Source: Actinomycetota bacterium
GTDB taxonomy: Bacteria > Actinomycetota > Actinomycetes > S36-B12
Direction: 5' to 3'
Assembly (NCBI GenBank): GCA_016870425.1
Contig: VGBQ01000060.1
Location: 1-12,028, forward strand
Length of the DNA: 12,028 nt
Shown here: in pieces, positions 5,940 through 12,028 of the stretch
Layout of the letters: each line of letters starts with the position of its first letter
Numbering within the stretch: position 1 is the first letter of the stretch
Notes under the pieces: generated by a model
Told to the model about the DNA's origin: nothing
What the model saw: only the letters and a program-made list of their open reading frames with translations
Databases searched by the model: none
Position numbers and translations under genes: made by a program

Positions 5940-6893
5940 GTGACCGCCACCCTCGCCGCCGGCATGGCCCTCAGCGACGTGACCGTCAGCAACGCGGCCC
6001 TGCGCCGCTACCTCCATGGCCTGCCGGGCGTGGACCAGGTCGGAGCCGAGGCCCGCGCGGCCATGCTCGCCACTCGCTCCATCAAGGCGGCGAGCAAGAT
6101 GCGTGCCATCGACCTGGCCATCTCCATGATCGACCTCACCACCCTCGAGGGCATGGACACGCCCGGCAAGGTGCGGGCCCTGTGTGCCAAGGCCCTGCGC
6201 CCGGATCCCACTGATCCCACCACACCGCACGTCGCCGCCGTCTGCGTCTACGGCGACATGGCGACCATCGCGCGCGAGGCCGTAGGCGACGCCGTGCACG
6301 TCGCCGCCGTGGCCACCGCCTTCCCGTCGGGGAGAGCCAGTCTTGCCGTGAAGCTGGCTGACACCGAGGACGCGGTCGCCGGTGGCGCGGACGAGATCGA
6401 CATGGTCATCGACCGAGGTGCTTTCCTCGCGGGCCGCTACCTCGACGTCTACGACGAGATCGTGGCGGTGAAACAGAGCTGTGGCAGCGCGCACCTGAAG
6501 GTGATCTTCGAGACCGGTGAATTGCGCACCTTCGACAATGTACGCAGGGCGTCCTACCTCGCGATGCTCGCCGGCGCGGACTTCATCAAGACATCGACCG
6601 GCAAGGTGAGTCCCGCCGCGACCCTGCCCGTCACGCTCGTGCTGCTCGAGGCCGTCCGTGATTGGCACCGCCAGACCGGAAGCCGCATCGGCGTGAAGCC
6701 CGCAGGCGGCATCCGCACCACCAAGGACGCCATCCGCTACCTCGTCATGGTCAATGAGGTGTGCGGCCAGGCCTGGCTCACCCCCGATCTCTTCCGCTTC
6801 GGTGCCTCCGCCCTGCTCAACGACCTGCTCCAGCAGCGCCAGCGCATGCGCGATGGCCACTACTCCGGTCCCGACTACGTCACGATCGACTAG
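5940..6893 (+). CDS. deoC: Deoxyribose-phosphate aldolase
   Basis: A 317-residue class I (Schiff-base) aldolase that cleaves 2-deoxyribose 5-phosphate into acetaldehyde and glyceraldehyde 3-phosphate. The TIM-barrel signatures are seen in order: MIDLTTLE (63-70), VCVYGD (101-106), ATAFPSG (125-131), GADEIDMV with Asp154, LKVIFETGEL (186-195), DFIKTSTGK with the Schiff-base Lys217, and GVKPAGGIRT with Lys253. These match the long E. coli-like form; a C-terminal RFGASALLNDLL is also present. The start is GTG 5940, six bases after a -10. The gene heads an operon with two aldehyde dehydrogenase-like genes, which fits disposal of the acetaldehyde it makes. Eight bases separate it from the next start, whose Shine-Dalgarno overlaps the deoC stop. 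Confidence 0.95.
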   Translation: MTATLAAGMALSDVTVSNAALRRYLHGLPGVDQVGAEARAAMLATRSIKAASKMRAIDLAISMIDLTTLEGMDTPGKVRALCAKALRPDPTDPTTPHVAAVCVYGDMATIAREAVGDAVHVAAVATAFPSGRASLAVKLADTEDAVAGGADEIDMVIDRGAFLAGRYLDVYDEIVAVKQSCGSAHLKVIFETGELRTFDNVRRASYLAMLAGADFIKTSTGKVSPAATLPVTLVLLEAVRDWHRQTGSRIGVKPAGGIRTTKDAIRYLVMVNEVCGQAWLTPDLFRFGASALLNDLLQQRQRMRDGHYSGPDYVTID

Positions 6894-6896
6894 GAG
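6892..6896 (+). promoter_or_regulatory. Shine-Dalgarno AGGAG for the first aldehyde dehydrogenase gene
   Basis: AGGAG begins inside the TAG stop of deoC and lies five bases before the ATG at 6902. It sets the start of the downstream gene, whose frame is open well upstream inside deoC. It is one of only two strong ribosome binding sites in the window. Confidence 0.75.
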
Positions 6897-6901
6897 TCGA
6901 G

Positions 6902-8338
6902 ATGACCTTTGACTACGCGCCAGCCCCGGAGTCACGGGCTGTCGTCGACATCGCCAGCCACTACGGCCTCTTCATCGATGGCGAATTCGTGGAGACCATC
7001 GATGGCACCACCTTCAAGACGGTCAACCCGGCGACCGAGGAGGTCCTCAGCGAGGTCACGGAGGCGGGGGCCGCCGACGTTGAGAGGGCCGTCAAGGCCG
7101 CCCGTACGGCGTACAAGCAGACCTGGTCCAAGATGCCTGGTCGCGAGCGAGCGAAGTATCTCTATCGCATTGCTCGCATCATCCAGGAGCGCTCGCGCGA
7201 GCTCGCCGTGCTGGAGACACTGGACAATGGCAAGCCGATCCGGGAGTCGCGCGACGTTGACATCCCCCTCGTTGCGGCGCACTTCTTCTACCACGCCGGG
7301 TGGGCCGACAAGATCGCCTACGCCGGCTACGGCGACCGGGCGTACGGCGTCGCCGGGCAGATCATCCCCTGGAACTTCCCACTCCTCATGCTCGCGTGGA
7401 AGATCGCGCCGGCGCTCGCCTGCGGCAACACGGTCGTGCTCAAGCCAGCCGAGACGACACCCCTCACCGCCCTTGCCTTCGCGGACATCTGCCGGCAGGC
7501 GGACCTGCCCCCGGGGGTGGTCAATATCGTCACGGGCGCGGGCCAGACCGGCCGCCTGCTCGTGGAGTCCCCGGGCGTAGACAAGGTCGCCTTCACCGGC
7601 TCGACCGAGGTTGGCCGCCAGATCCAGCGTGCCCTTGCCGGCACGCGCAAGGGGCTCACGCTCGAGCTGGGCGGCAAGGCCGCCAACATCGTCTTCGACG
7701 ACGCGCCTGTGGACGAAGCAATCGAGGGGATCGTCAACGGCATCTTCTTCAACCAGGGCCACGTGTGCTGTGCCGGCTCGCGGCTGCTGGTGCAGGAGTC
7801 GGTGCACGACGAAGTCCTCGATGCGCTGAAGCGGCGACTCGCGACATTGCGCATGGGCGACCCCATGGACAAGAACACCGACATCGGGGCGATCAACTCC
7901 TTCGAGCAGCAATCGCGCATCGACGATCTGGTCCGAGCAGGCGAGGACGAGGGTGCCGATCGCTGGTCGGCCCCGTGCACGATCCCCGAGCGCGGGTGGT
8001 GGTTCCCCCCCACGGTCTTCACCGGCGTGACCCAGGCCCATCGCATCGCGCGCGAGGAGATCTTCGGGCCCGTGCTCTCCGTGCTCACCTTCCGCACACC
8101 GGACGAGGCTGTGGAGAAGGCCAACAACACCCCCTTCGGCCTCTCCGCGGGCGTGTGGTCGGAGAAGGGCTCGCGCATCCTGTGGATGGCGTCACGCCTG
8201 AGGGCCGGCGTGGTGTGGGCCAACACCTTCAACCGCTTCGACCCGGCCTCCCCCTTCGGTGGCTACAAGGAATCCGGCTTCGGCCGCGAGGGCGGCCGTC
8301 AAGGTCTCGCCGCCTATCTCAAGCAGGAGGTCGTGTGA
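6902..8338 (+). CDS. NAD(P)-dependent aldehyde dehydrogenase, catalytically complete
   Basis: 478 residues with the full ALDH fold: oxyanion Asn158 in PWNFP, cofactor Lys181 in LKPAE, FTGSTEVG (231-238), general-base Glu255 in LELGGK, nucleophile Cys289 in GHVCCAGSR (the usual Gln is His287), EEIFGPV and FGGYKESGFGREGG near the end. It oxidises an aldehyde to the acid in the cytosol. Its place directly after deoC points to acetaldehyde from deoxyribose as the substrate, which is an inference. It shares the phrase YHAGWADKIAY (130-140) with the short paralogue encoded next, and together the pair resembles the two halves of an ALDH16 protein. The stop overlaps the next ATG by one base (TGATG). 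Confidence 0.92.
   Translation: MTFDYAPAPESRAVVDIASHYGLFIDGEFVETIDGTTFKTVNPATEEVLSEVTEAGAADVERAVKAARTAYKQTWSKMPGRERAKYLYRIARIIQERSRELAVLETLDNGKPIRESRDVDIPLVAAHFFYHAGWADKIAYAGYGDRAYGVAGQIIPWNFPLLMLAWKIAPALACGNTVVLKPAETTPLTALAFADICRQADLPPGVVNIVTGAGQTGRLLVESPGVDKVAFTGSTEVGRQIQRALAGTRKGLTLELGGKAANIVFDDAPVDEAIEGIVNGIFFNQGHVCCAGSRLLVQESVHDEVLDALKRRLATLRMGDPMDKNTDIGAINSFEQQSRIDDLVRAGEDEGADRWSAPCTIPERGWWFPPTVFTGVTQAHRIAREEIFGPVLSVLTFRTPDEAVEKANNTPFGLSAGVWSEKGSRILWMASRLRAGVVWANTFNRFDPASPFGGYKESGFGREGGRQGLAAYLKQEVV
8325..8330 (+). promoter_or_regulatory. Shine-Dalgarno AGGAGG for the short aldehyde dehydrogenase-like gene
   Basis: A consensus AGGAGG lies seven bases before the ATG at 8338, inside the end of the preceding gene. 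It decides for ATG 8338 over the in-frame GTG at 8335, which would be only four bases away. Confidence 0.8.
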
Positions 8339-9207
8339 TGGAGGGTCGCCTGGACGTCCGCAAGACCTACAAGCTCTTCATCGGTGGCGCCTTCCCGCGC
8401 AGCGAGAGCGGACGGACGTACGCCGTCACCGATGCCAAGGGTCGATTCCTCGCCAACGCCTCACTGGCCTCGCGCAAGGATGCGCGCGACGCCGTGCTGG
8501 CGGCACGCGCCGCCCAAGGCGGCTGGTGGTCGGCGACGGCGTACAACCGGGGTCAGATCCTCTACCGCATCGCTGAGATGATGGAAGGTCGTCGGGCACA
8601 GTTCGAGGACGAGATCGAAAGAGCCGAGGGCGTGTCAACACGGCGGGCCGTGGCGCAGGTGGACGCGTGCATTGACCGCTGGGTGTGGTACGCCGGATGG
8701 TCGGACAAGATCGCCCAGGTCCTCGGGTCCAGCAATCCCGTCGCGGGCCCCTACTTCAACTTCTCCGTGCCCGAGCCCACCGGGGTCGTGGCCGCCATCG
8801 CCCCTCAGCGGCCATCGCTGCTCGGCCTGGTGAGCGTCGTCGCCCCGATCATCGTGAGTGGCAACACCTGCGTGGTCATTGCCTCGGCCGAGTGCCCCCT
8901 GCCGGCGATCACCCTCGCCGAGGTGCTGGCCACGTCGGACCTGCCCGGCGGCGTCGTCAATGTCCTCACCGGGGCCCCAGGGGAGATCGGACCCTGGCTG
9001 GCATCCCATGCCGACGTCAATGCCCTCGACCTCACCGGTGTCGTCGATGACGGTGTCGCCACGGAGATGGCCGTGGCGGCCGCGGAGACGATCACGCGCG
9101 TCCTGCCACCGCCAGCATCGCCTCCGGACTGGTCCGCCGACCCCGGCCTGGGGCGCATCCGGGCCTTCGTGGAGACAACGACCGTGTGGCATCCGCAGGG
9201 TGTCTGA
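8338..9207 (+). CDS. Truncated aldehyde dehydrogenase-like protein without catalytic residues
   Basis: 289 residues that align with only the N-terminal, Rossmann-type part of an aldehyde dehydrogenase. Recognisable pieces are YKLFIGGAFPRSESG (11-25), ARAAQGGWW, YAGWSDKIAQ (118-127), PEPTGVVAAIAP (145-156), SGNTCVV and DLPGGVVNVLTG (201-212). PWNFP is replaced by APQRPSL, the cofactor lysine of KPAE by Ala (IASAE), and the general-base ELGGK, the nucleophilic cysteine, EIFGP and FGGYKESG are absent. After LDLTG (230-234) comes a short tail ending in ETTTVWHPQGV. The frame is intact and has a strong Shine-Dalgarno, so it looks like a maintained protein rather than decay. I infer a non-catalytic partner of the preceding enzyme, like the second ALDH-like domain of ALDH16. 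A decayed duplicate is the alternative. Confidence 0.82.
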   Translation: MEGRLDVRKTYKLFIGGAFPRSESGRTYAVTDAKGRFLANASLASRKDARDAVLAARAAQGGWWSATAYNRGQILYRIAEMMEGRRAQFEDEIERAEGVSTRRAVAQVDACIDRWVWYAGWSDKIAQVLGSSNPVAGPYFNFSVPEPTGVVAAIAPQRPSLLGLVSVVAPIIVSGNTCVVIASAECPLPAITLAEVLATSDLPGGVVNVLTGAPGEIGPWLASHADVNALDLTGVVDDGVATEMAVAAAETITRVLPPPASPPDWSADPGLGRIRAFVETTTVWHPQGV

Positions 9208-9847
9208 TCCGGCGTTCGTCCCACCGAATCTCGTCGGGACCGTCACCGTCTTCCACGCCGAGGAGGCCGCGGCCCTGATCGCCACGGGAGCCACACTGCA
9301 GCGCCACGCCCACCAGATGCGCCTCGCGCTGCCCGTCGACGCCCCTGACGAGAGCGAGTTCTGGCCCTTCGCACCCGACGCGACCCCGCCGGTGCCGTGG
9401 GAGAGGGTGATGCCGTCGTTCGAGGCGGCGTACCCCCCAGAGCATCCCGACCACTTGCCCGGCGGCCCGGCAGAGCCGGCCCTGGCGGGCTTGCCCGGCG
9501 GCCCGGCCCTGATCGACTCCTACCTCGTGCCCTACACCGCGGGCGCCAAGCTGGGACCGCTGATCTGCCACGCGAGTGCCCTCGCGGTGCGCGACGGCCA
9601 TGTCTACGGCGGCATCCTCGTCGTCGACCGGCCCGACGAGGGTGCGTGGGTGTGCGACATCTGGCGCGATCCGGGGACGGCCTACGCGGGCACCGGCTCG
9701 ACGCTGCTGCGCTGGTCAGCCTCGCGCTTGGCCGGCCATGACTCGCTCGGACTCGTCGTCACCGTCGGCAACGACGCGGCCCTGCGCGCCTACGAGCGGA
9801 CAGGCTTCACGATCGAGTCGACCGCCTGGACGATCCGCCTGCCCTAG
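9200..9847 (+). CDS. GNAT-like acetyltransferase with unrecognised N-terminal half
   Basis: A 215-residue protein starting at GTG 9200, which overlaps the previous gene by eight bases; there is no good Shine-Dalgarno, so it is probably coupled. The C-terminal half has GNAT features: GHVYGGILVVDRPDEGAWV (133-151), an acetyl-CoA loop-like AYAGTGSTLLRW (161-172; Gly-Thr-Gly-Ser kept, the usual preceding Arg missing) and NDAALRAYERTGF (191-203). The first 100 residues are not recognised and are Pro/Ala/Glu-rich. They contain an in-frame repeat of LPGGPA (86-91 and 98-103). The acetyl acceptor is unknown. It is the last gene of the deoC operon; a hairpin follows in the convergent gap. Confidence 0.72.
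   Translation: MSDPAFVPPNLVGTVTVFHAEEAAALIATGATLQRHAHQMRLALPVDAPDESEFWPFAPDATPPVPWERVMPSFEAAYPPEHPDHLPGGPAEPALAGLPGGPALIDSYLVPYTAGAKLGPLICHASALAVRDGHVYGGILVVDRPDEGAWVCDIWRDPGTAYAGTGSTLLRWSASRLAGHDSLGLVVTVGNDAALRAYERTGFTIESTAWTIRLP
9454..9507 (+). repeat. 18-base direct repeat inside the acetyltransferase-like gene
   Basis: CTTGCCCGGCGGCCCGGC occurs at 9454-9471 and again at 9490-9507. The period is 36 bases, so the reading frame is kept and LPGGPA is encoded twice, 12 residues apart. It probably arose by local duplication in a flexible linker before the GNAT core. Confidence 0.7.
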
Positions 9848-9856
9848 TCCTTCCCA

Positions 9857-9880
9857 TGCCGCCGTCCGCTGGACGGGGCA
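9857..9880. terminator. Bidirectional hairpin between convergent genes
   Basis: The 53-base gap between the deoC operon and the small membrane-protein gene contains CCGTCC (9862-9867) and GGACGG (9871-9876) around a GCT loop. The stem is extended by TGCC (9857-9860) and GGCA (9877-9880) past a single bulged G at 9861. The result is a ten-pair, GC-rich stem without a T-run, as is common for actinobacterial terminators. By position it can serve both converging units. Confidence 0.5.
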
Positions 9881-9900
9881 GGAGTGGGTGAGGGAGCAGG

Positions 9901-10182
9901 TTAGGCGTCCTCATCCCGCTTGCGCAGGCGCATGACCACGACGACGCCGATGGCCGCCACGGCGACGACCCCCAGCACGAGCGCGGCTCGTGGGGCCCAG
10001 CGCTTGGATGCCTCCAGGGCTTCGGCCGCGGTCTCCAGCACCTCATCGGTCTTGCCCAGTACCTCATCGGCGATGCCCAGGACGGACTCGGTCTGATCCA
10101 GGGCACCCCGCAGTCGACCCAGGCCCTCGCGGACACCCTCGACATTGGCGGCGGTGGACTGCAACTGCTCGACGACGCTCAT
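9901..10182 (-). CDS. Small membrane-anchored heptad-repeat (coiled-coil) protein
   Basis: 93 residues in three parts. An N-terminal amphipathic helix (1-33) is followed by four consecutive seven-residue units (34-61: VLGIADE and VLGKTDE are near copies, then two looser ones). One membrane helix (about 65-84) precedes a basic end RLRKRDEDA. The regular Val/Ala-Leu positions predict a coiled coil running up to the membrane; orientation is uncertain because both flanks carry basic residues. There is no signal peptide or enzymatic motif, and I do not recognise a family. It lies nine bases after adenosine deaminase but has its own possible -10. Stop is TAA at 9901-9903. A scaffold or oligomerising membrane protein is possible, but no function is assigned. 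Confidence 0.7.
   Translation of the reverse strand: MSVVEQLQSTAANVEGVREGLGRLRGALDQTESVLGIADEVLGKTDEVLETAAEALEASKRWAPRAALVLGVVAVAAIGVVVVMRLRKRDEDA
10000..10083 (-). repeat. Four 21-base (heptad) coding repeats
   Basis: Residues 34-61 of the small membrane protein are four 7-residue units. At DNA level the first two (10083-10063 and 10062-10042) agree at 17 of 21 positions by hand count, so they probably arose by tandem duplication. The third and fourth keep mainly the Val/Ala-Leu positions. Confidence 0.6.
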
Positions 10183-10188
10183 GGCACG

Positions 10189-10194
10189 ACCCTA
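10189..10194 (-). promoter_or_regulatory. -10 element TAGGGT overlapping the add stop codon
   Basis: On the - strand TAGGGT fits TANNNT and ends six bases before the ATG at 10182. Its first three bases are the TAG stop of adenosine deaminase. AGGG could instead act as a weak Shine-Dalgarno seven bases from the start, so a promoter here is likely but not certain. Confidence 0.45.
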
Positions 10195-11262
10195 CGCTCC
10201 CACGGCGGCGTAGGCGGGCTTGATGACGTCATCGATCAGGGCAAGCCGCTCGTCAAACGGGATGAAGGCGCTCTTCATGGCATTGACCGTCAGCCAGCGC
10301 ATCTCCTTGGCTCCCCAGCCGAATGCCTCGCTCACGCCAAGCATCTCCTGGGTCATCGATGTGCGCGACATCAGCCGATTGTCGGTATTGATCGTGACGC
10401 GGAAGCGCAGGTCGGCCAGCATGCCGATGGGGTGCTCCGCGATGCTCGGTGCGGCACCCGTCATCACATTGGAGGTCGGGCAGAGCTCAAGGGGGATACG
10501 TCGGTCACGCACATACGCGGCGAGGGGACCGAGTCGATAGGTGCCGTCCGGGCGCCGCTCGATGTCGTCGATGATGCGTACGCCGTGCCCGAGGCGATCG
10601 GCCCCGCACCACTGGATCGCCTCCCAGATGCTGGGCAGGCCGAAGGCCTCTCCCGCATGGATCGTGAAATGCGCGTTCTCGCGACGCAGGTACTCGAAGG
10701 CATCCAGATGCCGGGTGGGCGGGTATCCCGCCTCGCGGCCCGCAATGTCGAAGCCGACCACGCCTCGCTCGCGGTAGCCCACGACCAGGTCGGCGATCTC
10801 CCGGCTCTTCGCCGCCGTGCGCATGGCCGTGAGGAGCGTGCCGATGCGGATGCCTGTCGCCCGCTGGCCCTCACGGAAGCCGTCAAGCACAGCGTCGACG
10901 ACCTGCGGCAGGGTGAGCCCGCGCTGCGTGTGCAACTCCGGTGCGAAGCGCACCTCGGCGTAGACCACCCCGTCGCAGGCGAGATCCTCCGCGCACTCCC
11001 GGGCGACCCGCGCAAGGGCCTCCGGTGTCTGCATCACCCCGACCGTGTGACGGAACGTCTCGAGATAGCGGTCCAGCGAACCAGAGTCGGCGGACTCACG
11101 GAACCACGACGCGAGCCGAGTCGGATCGGCCTCCGGCAGGTCGGCGTAGCCCGTCTCCGCGGCGAGTTCCGCGACGGTGGCCGGACGCAGCCCGCCGTCA
11201 AGATGATCGTGAAGCAGGACCTTGGGAAGTGACCGGATGACGTCCTCGCTCAGCACCGCCAT
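10192..11262 (-). CDS. add: Adenosine deaminase
   Basis: 356 residues of the zinc amidohydrolase family, converting (deoxy)adenosine to (deoxy)inosine and ammonia in the cytosol. Metal and catalytic residues are present: the HxH pair His18 and His20 in LLHDHLDGGL, His202 and catalytic Glu205 in IHAGEAFG, His226 in RLGHGVRI, and Asp294 in INTDNRLMS. The usual NTDDP has its second Asp as Asn here. LELCPTSNV (258-266) is also typical. Length and motifs match the actinobacterial add family. Its product feeds the purine nucleoside phosphorylase encoded at the other end of the window. It follows the glutamate dehydrogenase gene by nine bases, with a -10-like TAGGTT over that gene's stop. Stop is TAG at 10192-10194. 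Confidence 0.93.
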   Translation of the reverse strand: MAVLSEDVIRSLPKVLLHDHLDGGLRPATVAELAAETGYADLPEADPTRLASWFRESADSGSLDRYLETFRHTVGVMQTPEALARVARECAEDLACDGVVYAEVRFAPELHTQRGLTLPQVVDAVLDGFREGQRATGIRIGTLLTAMRTAAKSREIADLVVGYRERGVVGFDIAGREAGYPPTRHLDAFEYLRRENAHFTIHAGEAFGLPSIWEAIQWCGADRLGHGVRIIDDIERRPDGTYRLGPLAAYVRDRRIPLELCPTSNVMTGAAPSIAEHPIGMLADLRFRVTINTDNRLMSRTSMTQEMLGVSEAFGWGAKEMRWLTVNAMKSAFIPFDERLALIDDVIKPAYAAVGA

Positions 11263-11268
11263 GACCTG

Positions 11269-11274
11269 AACCTA
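11269..11274 (-). promoter_or_regulatory. -10 element TAGGTT overlapping the glutamate dehydrogenase stop codon
   Basis: On the - strand TAGGTT fits TANNNT, ends six bases before the add ATG, and its TAG is the stop codon of the upstream gene. The layout is the same as at 10189-10194. AGG could be a minimal Shine-Dalgarno eight bases away, so cotranscription from upstream is also possible. Confidence 0.45.
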
Positions 11275-12028
11275 CCCCTGGCCCTGTGCGACCAGGTTCC
11301 GCAAGACGCGCAGCGCCACCGACAGCGTCGCCAGGTCGCCGGTCTCCAGCGCAGCGATCTGGTCGAGGGTCGCCTGCGCTCGGGCAAGGCCCTCACGGTG
11401 CTGCCCCTCCCAGGCCGCGATCCGCTCGTCGGGCCCGTCACCCGGCTGCGATGCAGTGGCCACGCCGGCTGTCACACCAGCCAGGGCGGCATAGAGGTCC
11501 GTCCGCAGCGCCTGGCGGGCCAGCGCTGTCCAGCGGTCCCCGCGGGGAAGCGCGGTGATGCGGGAGAGGAGCCGGTCCACGTCGTAGCGCTCCGACAGGG
11601 CGAAGTAGAGGGGCATGATCTGCGCGGGGGGCTGTCCCACGGCATCGGCCACCTGCACGATGTCCAGGAGGCCGAAGACATCCAGCATGGCGCTGGCCTG
11701 TTCGGCGAGATCACGGGGTGCGCCTGCCGCGACGAGCTGCTCGGTCGAGGCATCGAGACGTGCGCGCTCGATGCCCACGAGTGCAGCGGGCACCCGGGGG
11801 GCAAGCTTGGTGACGGTCGGAGCGAAGCGCGCCACCTCGGCCGAGACATCGAGTGCGCCGCCGCGCGTCTGGAGGAACCACCGGATCGACCGATCGAGGA
11901 GCCGGCGCGACTCGTGATGCAGGGCGTCCTGGACGCTCGTGGGGACCGTGTTGTCGAGCCGGTTCACCGCGGCCCAGAACGACGGAAGGTCAAAGATCGC
12001 AATCGCTGCTGTGGCTGCGCGGACCACC
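11272..12028 (-). CDS. NAD-specific glutamate dehydrogenase, large type, C-terminal part (5' end outside window)
   Basis: The frame is open from the window edge to TAG at 11272-11274 and gives the last 252 residues of a longer protein. The GTG at 12027 is internal. Recognisable pieces of the C-terminal region of the roughly 1,600-residue bacterial NAD-GDH family (Rv2476c-like) are: AVNRLDNTVPTSVQDAL; LLDRSIRWFLQTRGG; a helical stretch ending AAGAPRDLAEQASAM; DIVQVADAVGQ; and LPRGDRWTALARQALRTDLYAAL. The family oxidises glutamate to 2-oxoglutarate with NAD. The catalytic domain lies outside the window, so activity cannot be judged. This end is almost wholly helical and ends in a Gln/Gly-rich stub. 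Adenosine deaminase follows nine bases later on the same strand; the link between the two is positional only. Confidence 0.85.
   Translation of the reverse strand, partial: VVRAATAAIAIFDLPSFWAAVNRLDNTVPTSVQDALHHESRRLLDRSIRWFLQTRGGALDVSAEVARFAPTVTKLAPRVPAALVGIERARLDASTEQLVAAGAPRDLAEQASAMLDVFGLLDIVQVADAVGQPPAQIMPLYFALSERYDVDRLLSRITALPRGDRWTALARQALRTDLYAALAGVTAGVATASQPGDGPDERIAAWEGQHREGLARAQATLDQIAALETGDLATLSVALRVLRNLVAQGQG

Noticed and set aside
4959..6935. A 658-codon open frame on the - strand opposite the secreted-protein and deoC genes
   Set aside because: It runs antisense through two genes with clear motifs (signal peptide, Schiff-base lysine). Its translation is Gly/Arg/Asp/His-biased with no domain, which is the usual shadow of high-GC coding DNA.
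8335..8337. GTG 8335 as start of the short aldehyde dehydrogenase
   Set aside because: It is only four bases from AGGAGG, while ATG 8338 has a normal seven-base spacing.
12025..12027. GTG at 12027 as the true start of the last gene
   Set aside because: The translation matches the C-terminal region of a much longer glutamate dehydrogenase, and the frame is still open at the window edge.

Overview
This window comes from a high-GC actinobacterium (Actinomycetota, probably class Actinomycetes; I cannot name the genus). The evidence is the G+C-rich sequence, frequent GTG starts, GTGA and TGATG gene overlaps, and actinobacterial-type versions of LpdA, purine nucleoside phosphorylase, adenosine deaminase and the very large NAD-glutamate dehydrogenase. 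No tRNA, rRNA, CRISPR array, insertion sequence or phage gene is visible. It looks like ordinary chromosomal metabolic DNA.

Layout, left to right. At 1-81 is the glycine-rich tail of a + strand gene. At 275-1669 (-) is an LpdA-type NAD(P)H-quinone oxidoreductase. At 1725-2165 (+) is a small gamma-glutamylcyclotransferase-fold protein, divergent from it. At 2208-5156 (+) is a tightly overlapping operon of purine nucleoside phosphorylase, a phosphohexomutase-superfamily enzyme and a GNAT acetyltransferase that is frameshifted in this sequence. At 5229-5918 (+) is a secreted protein of unknown function. At 5940-9847 (+) is an operon of deoC, a complete aldehyde dehydrogenase, a short aldehyde dehydrogenase-like protein without catalytic residues, and a second GNAT-like protein. 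On the - strand, read right to left from the window end, are the C-terminus of an NAD-glutamate dehydrogenase, adenosine deaminase, and a 93-residue heptad-repeat membrane protein.

Together the genes outline purine (deoxy)nucleoside breakdown. Adenosine deaminase makes (deoxy)inosine and the phosphorylase releases (deoxy)ribose 1-phosphate. The mutase next to it could move the phosphate to C5, DeoC then gives glyceraldehyde 3-phosphate and acetaldehyde, and the aldehyde dehydrogenase pair would oxidise the acetaldehyde. No deoB- or deoA-type gene is in the window, so the mutase is the obvious candidate phosphopentomutase (inference).

Two points stand out. First, six genes have a TANNNT -10 hexamer ending 6 or 7 bases before the start codon, which predicts leaderless mRNAs. 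In two of them the -10 begins inside the upstream gene's TAG stop codon. The only strong Shine-Dalgarno sequences I found belong to operon-internal genes. Second, the full-plus-truncated aldehyde dehydrogenase pair beside deoC looks like a two-gene version of the two-domain ALDH16 architecture.
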